Of a DNA stretch of 20,283 nt, positions 1 through 6,622 are shown in pieces. Each line of letters starts with the position of its first letter. Positions within the stretch are counted from its first letter, which is position 1. Source of the DNA: DASYTH01 sp036002505 (GTDB lineage: Bacteria; Actinomycetota; Actinomycetes; Mycobacteriales; Pseudonocardiaceae); assembly GCF_036002505.1 (NCBI RefSeq), contig NZ_DASYTH010000151.1, forward strand, positions 1 to 20,283. The letters are read 5' to 3'. The position numbers and the translations under genes were made by a program. The notes below the pieces were generated by a model that was not told where the DNA came from, did no database searches, and worked only from the letters and a program-made list of their open reading frames with translations.

Positions 1-1
1 G

Positions 2-283
2 GAGGGGTTGGCTGAGTATGTGAAGGTGCGCGATCACACCTGCATCGCCCCGGGCTGTTTGAAGCCGGCGCATCAGTGCCAGGTGGATCACACCGTGCCC
101 TGGGCCGAAGGCGGCTGCACCTGCGCCACGAACCTCGACCCGCTCTGCCCCCGCCACCACCGGCTACGCCACCTCGCCGGCTGGCAGATCACCCAAACCG
201 AAGAAGGCACCTTCGACTGGGTCAGCCCCGTCGGACAACACTTCACCCGGCTACCGGTCCCGATCCTCGAGCCGGTGGACTGA
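2..283 (+). CDS. HNH endonuclease domain protein, DUF222/13E12 type (5' truncated by window)
   Basis: Only the last ~93 codons are in the window; the frame is open to the left edge, so the true start is outside. The visible part is a complete HNH module. It shows a CIAPGC zinc-type pair near the start, the QVDHTVPW segment carrying the catalytic D-H, then GG-T---NL-PLC and PRHHRLRH for the last H and the second Cys position. The closing GTFDWVSPVGQ segment is typical of the C-terminal end of actinobacterial DUF222-HNH proteins (the M. tuberculosis 13E12 repeat family). Full members carry an N-terminal DUF222 of several hundred residues. HNH domains cut or nick DNA; the biological role of this multicopy family is not established. 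The stop is followed 45 bp later by a large inverted repeat. Confidence 0.9.
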   Translation, partial: EGLAEYVKVRDHTCIAPGCLKPAHQCQVDHTVPWAEGGCTCATNLDPLCPRHHRLRHLAGWQITQTEEGTFDWVSPVGQHFTRLPVPILEPVD

Positions 284-379
284 CCGGGCTGGGCACCTTC
301 TCTGCCTGGCAGCCCTCCCGGACTCCGTCGCAACGCCCAGGATGGTCACCTTGGCAGGGCTGGGCCCGGCGTTCCGCCG

Positions 380-443
380 CACAGGCTGTGGACAGGGCCT
401 CGGGGTGCGGATCTACAGCGTTGGGCCCTGCCCACAACCTGTG
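380..443. repeat. Nested hairpin in left arm of the inverted repeat
   Basis: Positions 380-400 can pair with 423-443 over 21 positions with three mismatches, around a 22-nt loop. The stem contains ACAGG opposite CCTGT. The matching hairpin in the right arm uses a different but still pairing sequence at this place. Confidence 0.7.
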
Positions 444-586
444 CACCGAGCCGACGTCTCCCGCTCTCAGCGGGCCGGTCACCGCGATGGCCGGTCGGGC
501 ACCACCCGCGCACCGGATGCTCTTGTCGCGGTCGTGGTCACCTTCCCCAAAATATTAGAAATCTAAAATAGGGAAAGACAAGAGAG

Positions 587-621
587 GCGGCACGGCGCCG
601 CCTGCGGCCCCGCCGTGCCGC
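587..621. repeat. Perfect 11-bp GC hairpin in left arm
   Basis: GCGGCACGGCG (587-597) and CGCCGTGCCGC (611-621) are exact reverse complements around a 13-nt loop that itself contains CCGCCTGCGG. It lies just inside an A/T-rich block (549-570) that contains the palindrome TTAGAAATCTAA (555-566). Confidence 0.75.
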
Positions 622-731
622 TCGCCGGTGCCAGTCCCCACGCCGACCGCCAGTCGGCAGATAGGGGGTAGTTGCGCCAACGCCACCACCCCCCGCCACA
701 GCAAGACGCCAAACGCAACCGGCACCGACGA

Positions 732-754
732 GCGCTACGGCGGCGCCGCAGCGC
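732..754. repeat. GC hairpin in right arm (counterpart of 587-621)
   Basis: GCGCT (732-736) pairs with AGCGC (750-754) and the inner CGGC with GCCG, with one A/C mismatch between them. It occupies the mirror position of the left-arm GC hairpin but has a different sequence and is 12 nt shorter. Confidence 0.6.
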
Positions 755-898
755 CTTCTTTGTCTTTCCTCTCCTAAAAATTTTGAATCTTTAAGAAGGC
801 GACCATCACCGCAACCCACCCGCCAACCGCCACCCCTCCTCTGCCGACCCAGCCATCCCGGTGACCGGCCCACCCACAGCGGGAGACGTCGGCTCGGT

Positions 899-958
899 GC
901 AAAGGTTGTGGGCCAAACCCCCAGATCCGCACCCCGAGGCCCTGTCCACAACCTTTGC
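899..958. repeat. Nested hairpin in right arm (counterpart of 380-443)
   Basis: GCAAAGGTTGTGGGC (899-913) pairs with GTCCACAACCTTTGC (944-958), 14 of 15 positions. Compared with the left-arm hairpin, a C:G pair has become A:T on both sides of the stem, and a C/A mismatch has become a T:A pair, so the stem has been kept while the sequence drifted. Confidence 0.7.
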
Positions 959-1036
959 GGCGGAACGCCGGGCCCAGCTCTACCAAGGCAACCACCCTGG
1001 GCGTTCCGATGAACAGGGGTACGGCACCCAAGCCAG

Positions 1037-2098
1037 TTACAGGAGATGACCGTTAACCGCAGCAACCCCTCCTGCCAACTCCTCAATCTCGACCAACTCA
1101 ACCCCACCCGCCCCCAAGACCTCAACCCCTTCCCCCACAACAAACGTCCCCGGCTCCCGCATAGCAAACACCACCCGCGGAATCCCAGCCTGAACAATGA
1201 GCTGAGAACACCCCACCGCCCGCGACGCACGCCGACTACACGGCTCCAGCGAACTGTACAACGTCGCGGAACCGAGCCGCGGATCCGCCGGATCAACCTT
1301 GGAAAGCGCAACCTCCTCGGCATGGGAAACCGAATCCGTTTCCCGAGAATATCCGCGAGCAATCTCGACCCCGGAACCGTCGACGATGATGGCGCCGACA
1401 CTGAAGGCCGACGTCGACGGAGGACATTGGCGAGACAGTTCAATGGTGGCGCGGAGCCATTGCCAGTCTAGGGCGGATTGGCCAGAGAGATAGCGGAGCA
1501 GAACTACCTCGTCGATTTGTTGGGTGGTGGCGAGGGTGAGCGGGTGGGAGTAGTGGCCGGGGTGGAGAAAGTGGGGGGCGGTGGGGTCGCCGACGAGCAG
1601 GGGGGCGATGACGAGGTGGAGTTCGTCGGCAAGGCCGGAGGTGAGGAACTGCGTGAGGACTGTGCCGCCGCCTTCGACCATGAGGCGGCGGACTCCGCGC
1701 GCATGGAGGTCGGCGAGGACTTCGGGGAGATCGGTGGCCGATACGACGGTGGCGGCGCCGCACAACCTATCCATGACTTTGGCGATCGAGGCGGGTGGGG
1801 CATAGACGAGTTTGGGGACGTCGCCGAGGGTGAAGAACTGGGCGGACGGGTCGAGGTCACCGGTGGTGGTGAGGGTGACCTTCATCGGGCCGGCGACCGC
1901 GCCGGGGACTACGAGGCGGGGGTTGTCGCGGCGGATGGTGTTGGCGCCGACGAGGATGGCGTCGACTCCGGCGCGGACGGCGCGGACGCGGGCGAGGTCG
2001 GCGGGGTTCGACAGCACCAGGCGAGTGGGGGAGGCGTCGTCGAGGTAGCCGTCGAGCGAGGTCGCGCAGCTGAGGACGACATATGGCCGGTTATTCAC
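1037..2098 (-). CDS. RibD-like fusion: N-terminal pyrimidine reductase, C-terminal deaminase (reversed order)
   Basis: 353 residues from a GTG start preceded by GAGGGAG at normal spacing; the open frame continues upstream only as an antisense shadow. Residues 1-205 are a RibD_C/DHFR-fold reductase (YVVLSCATSLDGYL at the N-terminus, GANTIRRDNP at 51-60, MVEGGGTVL at 140-148). Residues about 215-353 are a cytidine-deaminase-fold domain with zinc signatures HAE (259-261) and EPC...C (C287, C297). In E. coli RibD and B. subtilis RibG the deaminase comes first, so the order here is reversed. The two cysteines are ten residues apart, one more than in those proteins. The expected activity is deamination and ribityl reduction of diaminopyrimidine intermediates in riboflavin or a related pathway. 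No other rib gene is adjacent, so a role in a flavin- or deazapurine-like specialised pathway is possible. It is divergent from the ABC transporter across 36 bp. Confidence 0.85.
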   Translation of the reverse strand: MNNRPYVVLSCATSLDGYLDDASPTRLVLSNPADLARVRAVRAGVDAILVGANTIRRDNPRLVVPGAVAGPMKVTLTTTGDLDPSAQFFTLGDVPKLVYAPPASIAKVMDRLCGAATVVSATDLPEVLADLHARGVRRLMVEGGGTVLTQFLTSGLADELHLVIAPLLVGDPTAPHFLHPGHYSHPLTLATTQQIDEVVLLRYLSGQSALDWQWLRATIELSRQCPPSTSAFSVGAIIVDGSGVEIARGYSRETDSVSHAEEVALSKVDPADPRLGSATLYSSLEPCSRRASRAVGCSQLIVQAGIPRVVFAMREPGTFVVGEGVEVLGAGGVELVEIEELAGGVAAVNGHLL

Positions 2099-2134
2099 AT
2101 GTTTCTCCCTCGGGACCTCAGCCACCATGCGTAT

Positions 2135-4039
2135 ATGGACGGTAGCGCTGGCGGGGACAGGCCACTCATCGGAGTCGACGGGATCGCGTCGCCCAAGTGG
2201 GCGGAGTCGGACAAGGCGGTCGCCGCGGCGAGCTGGTGGCAGACGGTCCGGTCGGCGCCGGCCGCGGTGGCCACGGTGGTGCGGCTGTCGTGGCGGGCGT
2301 CGCGGCGGTGGACGGTGGTTGCCGGTTTGCTGAATCTCGGGTTGGGTTTGCTGACCGCGTTCGGCCTGCTGGCCACGGCGAACGTGTTGACCGAGTTGCT
2401 CCGGCAGGGGCCGACGCCGCAGCGGGTGCTCGCCTCGTTGCCGGCGATCGTGCTGGTCGCGGCCGCCTATTCGGCGTCGGCCGTGCTGGAGTCGGCGGTG
2501 GGGCTGGTGCAGGGCGTGTTGCGGCCACGCGTGGAGCTTGCGGCCAAGGACGAGATGTACCGGGCCGTGCTCGACGTCGACGCGGCGGCGTTCGACGACG
2601 CCGACTTCCAGGAGCTGGTGCGCCAGGGCGGCGACAACGGCACGCACTCGATCCGCAACTCCACCCAGGGCGTCGCGGACCTGCTGAGCACGTTCGTGCG
2701 GCTGATTGCCGCGTTGGCGACGGTCGCCGTGTTCAGCGGCTGGCTGCTGCCGGCGCTGCTGGTGGCCGCCGCCGCGGACGGATGGTCGGCCATGCGCGCG
2801 GCCAAGCTGAACTACGAGTCGTTCCTGCACATGGTCACCCGCAACCGGCAGTCCTGGGTGATCAGCGAGCTGATCACCGAGCGCAAGGCGGCCGTGGAGG
2901 TCCGGGCGTTCACCGCGCAACCGATCCTGCTGGCCGAGTACCGCAGGGTCGCGAAGATCCTTGCCGCGGAAGAGATCCGGGTGGAGCGCCGGCAGACGTT
3001 CGTCCAGCTCATCGGCCGGGCGGTGGCCGGCGTCGGCACCACGTTCGCCTACATCGTGCTCGGCTGGCTGCTCTACGTCGAGGCGATGCCGCTGGCGCTG
3101 GCCGGTGCGGCGGTCGTGGCGATGCGAACCGGGTCCACGTCCTTGCGCAACACCATCTACCAGGTCAACCGGCTGTACGAGGACAGCTTCCACATCGACC
3201 TGTACGAGAAGCTGCTGGTCGAGGCGCGAACCCGGCGCGGTCCCGACCGGGTGACCGAGGCGCCGGTGAACCCGGCGACCATCGAGCTGCGGGACGTCAG
3301 CTACACCTATCCCGACCAGAGCGAACCGGCCATCCAGGAAATCTCGCTGAAGCTGCGGCGCGGCGAGGTGATCGCGCTGGTCGGCGAGAACGGCTCCGGC
3401 AAGTCGACGCTGGGCAAGCTGATCACCGGCCTCTATCGGCCCTCCGAGGGTCAGGTGCTCTGGGACGGCGTCGACATCGCCACCGCGCACCCGCACACCG
3501 TGCACTCGCAGGTCTCCGTCGTCACGCAGGAACCGCTGCGCTGGCCGGTGACCGCGGCCGACAACATCCGGATCGGCCGGCTGGACCGCGACGCGCGGGA
3601 CGGTACATTGTGGACCGTCGAGGCCGGCACCTCGGGCGCCGACGAGGTGATCGATGAGCTGCCGCGCAAGGAGAACACGATCCTCTCCCGGTACTACGAG
3701 GAGGGCAAGGACCTCTCCGGCGGCCAGTGGCAGCGGTTGTCCGTCGCCCGCGGCGCCTACCGGGAGGCGCCGGTGCTGGTGGCCGACGAGCCGACCGCCG
3801 CGCTGGACGCCCGGGCCGAGGCCAAGGTCTTCGCGGCGCTCCAGGAGGCCAGCCGCGACCGGGACGGCGAGCGCACCACCGTGCTGGTCACCCACCGGCT
3901 GGCCAACGTCCGGCGCGCCGACCGGATCCTCGTGCTCGAGCACGGGCGCATCACCGAGGACGGCACCCACGAGGAGCTGATGGCGTCCGGTCGCCTCTAC
4001 GCCGAGCTGTACTCCATCCAGGCGGAGGCGTACAAGTGA
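2135..4039 (+). CDS. ABC transporter, fused permease and ATPase (exporter type)
   Basis: 634 residues from ATG 2135. The N-terminal half (about residues 55-335) is a six-helix-type ABC exporter membrane domain with hydrophobic stretches such as VVAGLLNLGLGLLTAFGLL and AYIVLGWLLYVEAMPLALAG. The C-terminal ATPase has Walker A GENGSGKST (417-425), a Q-loop near VVTQEP, the signature LSGGQ (527-531), Walker B VLVADEPTAALD and the H-loop VTHRL. It probably works as a homodimer or with a partner outside the window, exporting a small molecule or peptide; the substrate cannot be read. No Shine-Dalgarno sequence precedes ATG 2135; an in-frame ATG at 2099 would abut the divergent RibD-like start, so 2135 is preferred. 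Its stop overlaps the GTG of the iminopeptidase remnant (GTGA, 4036-4039), which suggests the two were once translationally coupled. Confidence 0.9.
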   Translation: MDGSAGGDRPLIGVDGIASPKWAESDKAVAAASWWQTVRSAPAAVATVVRLSWRASRRWTVVAGLLNLGLGLLTAFGLLATANVLTELLRQGPTPQRVLASLPAIVLVAAAYSASAVLESAVGLVQGVLRPRVELAAKDEMYRAVLDVDAAAFDDADFQELVRQGGDNGTHSIRNSTQGVADLLSTFVRLIAALATVAVFSGWLLPALLVAAAADGWSAMRAAKLNYESFLHMVTRNRQSWVISELITERKAAVEVRAFTAQPILLAEYRRVAKILAAEEIRVERRQTFVQLIGRAVAGVGTTFAYIVLGWLLYVEAMPLALAGAAVVAMRTGSTSLRNTIYQVNRLYEDSFHIDLYEKLLVEARTRRGPDRVTEAPVNPATIELRDVSYTYPDQSEPAIQEISLKLRRGEVIALVGENGSGKSTLGKLITGLYRPSEGQVLWDGVDIATAHPHTVHSQVSVVTQEPLRWPVTAADNIRIGRLDRDARDGTLWTVEAGTSGADEVIDELPRKENTILSRYYEEGKDLSGGQWQRLSVARGAYREAPVLVADEPTAALDARAEAKVFAALQEASRDRDGERTTVLVTHRLANVRRADRILVLEHGRITEDGTHEELMASGRLYAELYSIQAEAYK

Positions 4040-4611
4040 CGCTATATCCGGAGATCGAGCCGTACCGGTACGGCATGCTCGACGTGGGCGACGAAAACCT
4101 TGTCTACTGGGAGGAATGCGGCAACCCCGACGGGAAACCCGCACTGGTGCTGCACGGTGGTCCCGGTCCGGCTTGCACACCCGGAGCCCGGCGCATGTTC
4201 GACCCGGACGCCCACCGCGTCGTCGTGTTCGGCGGATCCTGGGGTTCGGTGCTCGGACTCGTGTACGCGCACCGATATCGACGGCGAGTGTCCGAAATGG
4301 TCCTGTTCGCCGTGGCGACCTGTCCGACGCCTACCATCGCCTGCTGTCCCACCCCGATCCCGCCGTACGGAACAAGGCCGCACAGGACTGGTGCACGTGG
4401 GAGGACGCCATCGTGTCCACCGCGCCGCCGAGCACGCGCTACGAGTCGCCGTCGTTTTCGCATGGCGTTCGCGCGGCTGGTCACGCATTACTGGCGGCAC
4501 GGCCACTGGCTCGACGACCGGCCGGTGCTCGTGGACGAAGCCGGGCGCGACACCGGCGACGCCGGCATGGCCGAGGCTATGATCGCGGCCACCGATCGGT
4601 TCGTGCACTAG
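4036..4611 (+). pseudogene. Decayed proline iminopeptidase (alpha/beta hydrolase, S33)
   Basis: The reading starts like a proline iminopeptidase: YPEIEPYRYGMLDVGD, then CGNPDGKPALVLHGGPG (oxyanion motif) and FDPDAHRVVV. It then jumps directly to FGGSWGS, the nucleophile elbow. About 45 residues normally between these, including the QRGCGRS motif, are missing. After VLFAVAT the homologous sequence (GDLSDAYHRLLSHPDPAV) continues in another frame from about 4314. It returns to the first frame at about 4462 as MAFARLVTHYWRHGHWLDD. The region carrying the catalytic Asp and His is also largely gone before the closing MAEAMIAATDRF. At least two frameshifts and several deletions therefore make it non-functional, although the first frame stays open to 4611. 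The intact ancestor removed N-terminal proline from peptides and overlapped the ABC gene by 4 nt. Confidence 0.85.
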
Positions 4612-4632
4612 GACTGCGAGAGGGAGGAACGC

Positions 4633-5106
4633 GTGTCGTATCTGGGCAGCACCGGGGAGATCAGCGCGATCTGGCGGCCGGAGGTGGACGTCGAGACGCT
4701 GAAGATCAGGACGACGACCGCGCGGTTCGTGGCGACCGGGTCGGTCACCAACGGCCAGTTTGGACTGTACCGGTGGGACATGGTCGCGGGCACCGGCGGC
4801 TCCGGTGCGCACTTCCACAAGACGTTCTCCGAGTCCTTCTACGTCGTCAGCGGCAAAGTGGGTCTGTACAACGGCGACAAGTGGATCGAAGCCAACCCGG
4901 GAGACTTCCTCTACATTCCCGAAGGCGGCATCCACGGTTTCCGCAACGATTCTGACGGCGACTCCTCCATGATCATCCTGTTCGCGCCCGCGCCACCGCG
5001 GGAGCTCTACTTCCGGGCGCTGGCAGAGATCGCCGACTCCGGGCGGACGCTGACCGACGAGGAATGGACCGAGCTCTACGCCGAGCACGACCAGTACATG
5101 GTCTAA
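4633..5106 (+). CDS. Cupin-fold protein
   Basis: 157 residues from GTG 4633, preceded by GGAGG five bases upstream. Both cupin motifs are intact. Motif 1 has GAHFHKTFSESFYVVSG, giving metal ligands H60, H62 and E67. Motif 2 has PGDFLYIPEGGIHGFRN, giving H101. The C-terminal ~45 residues (PRELYFRALAEIADSG... onward) form the helical tail found in many single-domain actinobacterial cupins annotated as quercetinase-like or as metal-binding cupins. It is probably a small cytoplasmic metal enzyme or sensor; no substrate can be assigned. It lies 21 bp after the dead iminopeptidase on the same strand and has its own strong ribosome binding site. Confidence 0.85.
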   Translation: MSYLGSTGEISAIWRPEVDVETLKIRTTTARFVATGSVTNGQFGLYRWDMVAGTGGSGAHFHKTFSESFYVVSGKVGLYNGDKWIEANPGDFLYIPEGGIHGFRNDSDGDSSMIILFAPAPPRELYFRALAEIADSGRTLTDEEWTELYAEHDQYMV

Positions 5107-5147
5107 GCCCACCGCGAACACGGCGGCGCGACCCGGGCAGCCGCTCG

Positions 5148-5153
5148 TAGCGT
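5148..5153 (+). promoter_or_regulatory. Putative -10 element for leaderless clpP-like mRNA
   Basis: TAGCGT matches the actinobacterial TANNNT -10 pattern and ends exactly 7 nt before ATG 5161. There is no usable Shine-Dalgarno (GGGAG ends only 2 nt before ATG), so the transcript may begin at the start codon. No clear -35. Confidence 0.35.
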
Positions 5154-5160
5154 CGGGAGC

Positions 5161-5715
5161 ATGAACCGCACCACGCTGGACGACCTGACCTTCGAGCGGT
5201 TGCTCCGGGACCGCGTCGTGTTCCTGGGCGAGGAGGTCACCGACGACTCGGCAAACCGCCTCACCGCACAGTTTCTCCTGCTCGCCGCCGAGGATCCGGC
5301 CGCGGACATCACGTTCTACATCAACTCACCGGGCGGCTCGGTGACCGCCGGCCTGGCGATCTACGACACGATGCGGCTCATCGAGCCGGACGTGGCCACG
5401 TTCGGCATGGGCTTCGTCGCCTCCATGGGCCAGTTCCTGCTCTCCTCCGGCACCCCGGGCAAGCGCTATGCGTTGCCGCACACGCAGATCTTGATGCACC
5501 AGCCGTCCGGCGGCGTCGGCGGCACGGAGTCCGACATCGCCATCCGCGCTGAGGCGCTCGCCCGGATGAAGCGGCGGATCGCGGAGATCACCGCGGAGCA
5601 GACCGGGCAGAGCGTCGAGACGATCACTGCCGACGCCGACCGGGACCGCTGGTTCACCGCGGGCGAAGCCAGGAGCTACGGCTTCGTCGACCACGTCGTC
5701 GGCGAACGTCAGTAG
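5161..5715 (+). CDS. Orphan ClpP-family protease subunit
   Basis: 184 residues, the length of processed ClpP. The catalytic triad is complete: S88 in GFVASMGQF, H113 in QILMHQPSGG and D162 in DRDRWFTAGEA. The oxyanion/substrate-strand motif INSPGGSVTAG (54-64) is also present. The family forms tetradecameric chambers fed by ClpX or ClpC ATPases in the cytoplasm. The usual actinobacterial pair clpP1-clpP2-clpX is adjacent elsewhere in genomes; here there is no second clpP and no ATPase, so this is an extra, isolated paralogue. It might mix with the housekeeping rings or serve a particular substrate. The start follows a TAGCGT box by 7 nt, which suggests leaderless translation. The stop overlaps the end of the convergent SIS gene by 7 nt (5709-5715). 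Confidence 0.92.
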   Translation: MNRTTLDDLTFERLLRDRVVFLGEEVTDDSANRLTAQFLLLAAEDPAADITFYINSPGGSVTAGLAIYDTMRLIEPDVATFGMGFVASMGQFLLSSGTPGKRYALPHTQILMHQPSGGVGGTESDIAIRAEALARMKRRIAEITAEQTGQSVETITADADRDRWFTAGEARSYGFVDHVVGERQ

Positions 5716-6464
5716 GCCATCCGGCGGATCCGCCCGGCGTAGTGCTTCTCCAGGCCCAGGTTCCGGTCGTGCCCGCCGGGAACGTTGGACGAGACGTAGA
5801 CCGGCGGCGTGGTCCCGCCGGAAAGCAGCCGGCGGACCGCTTCGGCCACCACCATCTGTACCAGCACGGCGGCGGTCACCGAGGACACCGCGCACGCCGT
5901 CGACCCGTCCGGCAGCGACAGGATCGCGTCGCCATAGGGGGCGCCGGTGTCCAGCGTGACGTCGGCGAGGTCGAGCAGCCGCTTGCCGGACTCGTGCTGC
6001 GGGGTGGCCTGCCGGCTGTGGTCGAGCGAGGTGATGCCGACCAGCTTGTGCCCGGCGGAGGTGGCCAGGTGCGCCATCTCCACCACCGAGCCGTTCACCC
6101 CGGAGTTGGAGGCGATCACGAACAGGTCCCCGGGCCGCGGCGCGGCCAGCTCGAACAGCGGGCCGGCCACGTGGGCCTGCCGCTCCAGCATCGGATCGTC
6201 GAGCACGGACGGGTCCTGGCCGCCGGCGATCACAAGGTCGGCCAGGCTGATCCGGTTGGTCGGGATGAGACCGCCGGCCCGCCCGGCGATCTCCAGCGCG
6301 ACCGCCTGGGAGTGTCCGGTGCCGAACGCGTGGATCACGCCGTCGGCCCGCACGCAGCCGGCGAACAGCTCGGCCGCGGCCTCAACCGCGGCCTGGGATG
6401 AGGCGGTGACCTGGTCGAGGAGCCGCCGGATCTCGGTTGCGTAGGTCTGAGCGGAGAGGTTCAC
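5709..6464 (-). CDS. SIS-domain aminosugar-phosphate protein (UPF0309; NagS-like)
   Basis: 251 residues from GTG 6464; another GTG at 6479 is possible and neither has a clear Shine-Dalgarno. It is a single SIS sugar-phosphate binding domain with the phosphate-binding loops FGTGHS (47-52) and SNSGVN (119-124), preceded by a helical N-terminus, and matches the UPF0309 group. From memory, the Streptomyces member SCO4393 has been studied as NagS, acting on GlcNAc-6-phosphate and affecting GlcN/GlcNAc toxicity. I infer the same substrate class here. Support comes from a DasR-type palindrome 66 bp upstream (6530-6543), DasR being the GntR-family regulator of aminosugar use in actinomycetes. It converges on the clpP-like gene with a 7-nt overlap and is divergent from the GNAT gene. 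Confidence 0.85.
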   Translation of the reverse strand: MNLSAQTYATEIRRLLDQVTASSQAAVEAAAELFAGCVRADGVIHAFGTGHSQAVALEIAGRAGGLIPTNRISLADLVIAGGQDPSVLDDPMLERQAHVAGPLFELAAPRPGDLFVIASNSGVNGSVVEMAHLATSAGHKLVGITSLDHSRQATPQHESGKRLLDLADVTLDTGAPYGDAILSLPDGSTACAVSSVTAAVLVQMVVAEAVRRLLSGGTTPPVYVSSNVPGGHDRNLGLEKHYAGRIRRMAY

Positions 6465-6529
6465 CCGGCCAGTGTCCACGCCGGCACCGGTTCCGTCAGC
6501 GGGCGTTCCCGCTAATGGCCCATCGTGAC

Positions 6530-6543
6530 GTGGTATAGACCAC
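6530..6543. promoter_or_regulatory. DasR-type (GntR/HutC) operator candidate
   Basis: GTGGTATAGACCAC has perfect 5-bp arms around ATAG. Its core TGGTATAGACCA differs at one base from the DasR-responsive core TGGTCTAGACCA. It lies between two divergent genes, 66 bp from the SIS start and 80 bp from the GNAT start, so it could control either or both. Confidence 0.6.
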
Positions 6544-6622
6544 CTGATGGGGCAGTGCCCGGCGGAGTCCACTGGGGGTAATTCCGTGGACGTCTGCCGG
6601 TTGCGCCCGGCACCCTGCGGTA

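Larger units (their letters stand above)
329..1009. repeat. ~680-bp imperfect inverted repeat filling the intergenic region
   Basis: The left arm (about 329-640) is the reverse complement of the right arm (about 712-1009), in almost constant register (paired positions sum to 1337-1341 through most of the arms, drifting to 1353 near the centre). The outer ends read TCGCAACGCCCAGG on the left and CCTGGGCGTTCCGA on the right. The first ~85 positions of the arms differ at roughly 8 places; similarity falls toward the centre, where indels occur. A less conserved spacer of about 70 nt sits near position 670. Nested hairpins occur inside both arms. There is no convincing ORF and no clear target-site duplication at the ends. 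It separates two convergent genes (HNH ending at 283, the RibD-like gene ending at 1037). It could be an inverted duplication of an HNH-gene 3' flank, a non-autonomous palindromic element, or a bidirectional termination structure. Confidence 0.85.

Noticed and set aside
329..1009. Insertion sequence with transposase
   Set aside because: No coding frame with transposase motifs inside, and no convincing target-site duplication at the ends.
1478..2134. Plus-strand frame extension upstream of the ABC transporter
   Set aside because: It is antisense to the RibD-like gene and has low-complexity G/E/V composition; the transporter homology starts after 2135.
2099..4180. A minus-strand open frame running through from the RibD-like gene, giving a >1000-residue protein
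   Set aside because: It is antisense to the ABC transporter, rich in R/H/P/D/G shadow composition, and the RibD-like protein has its own start with a ribosome binding site at 2098.
4042..5121. 359-codon minus-strand frame opposite the iminopeptidase remnant and cupin
   Set aside because: No family motif and shadow codon use; the plus strand has clear cupin motifs there.
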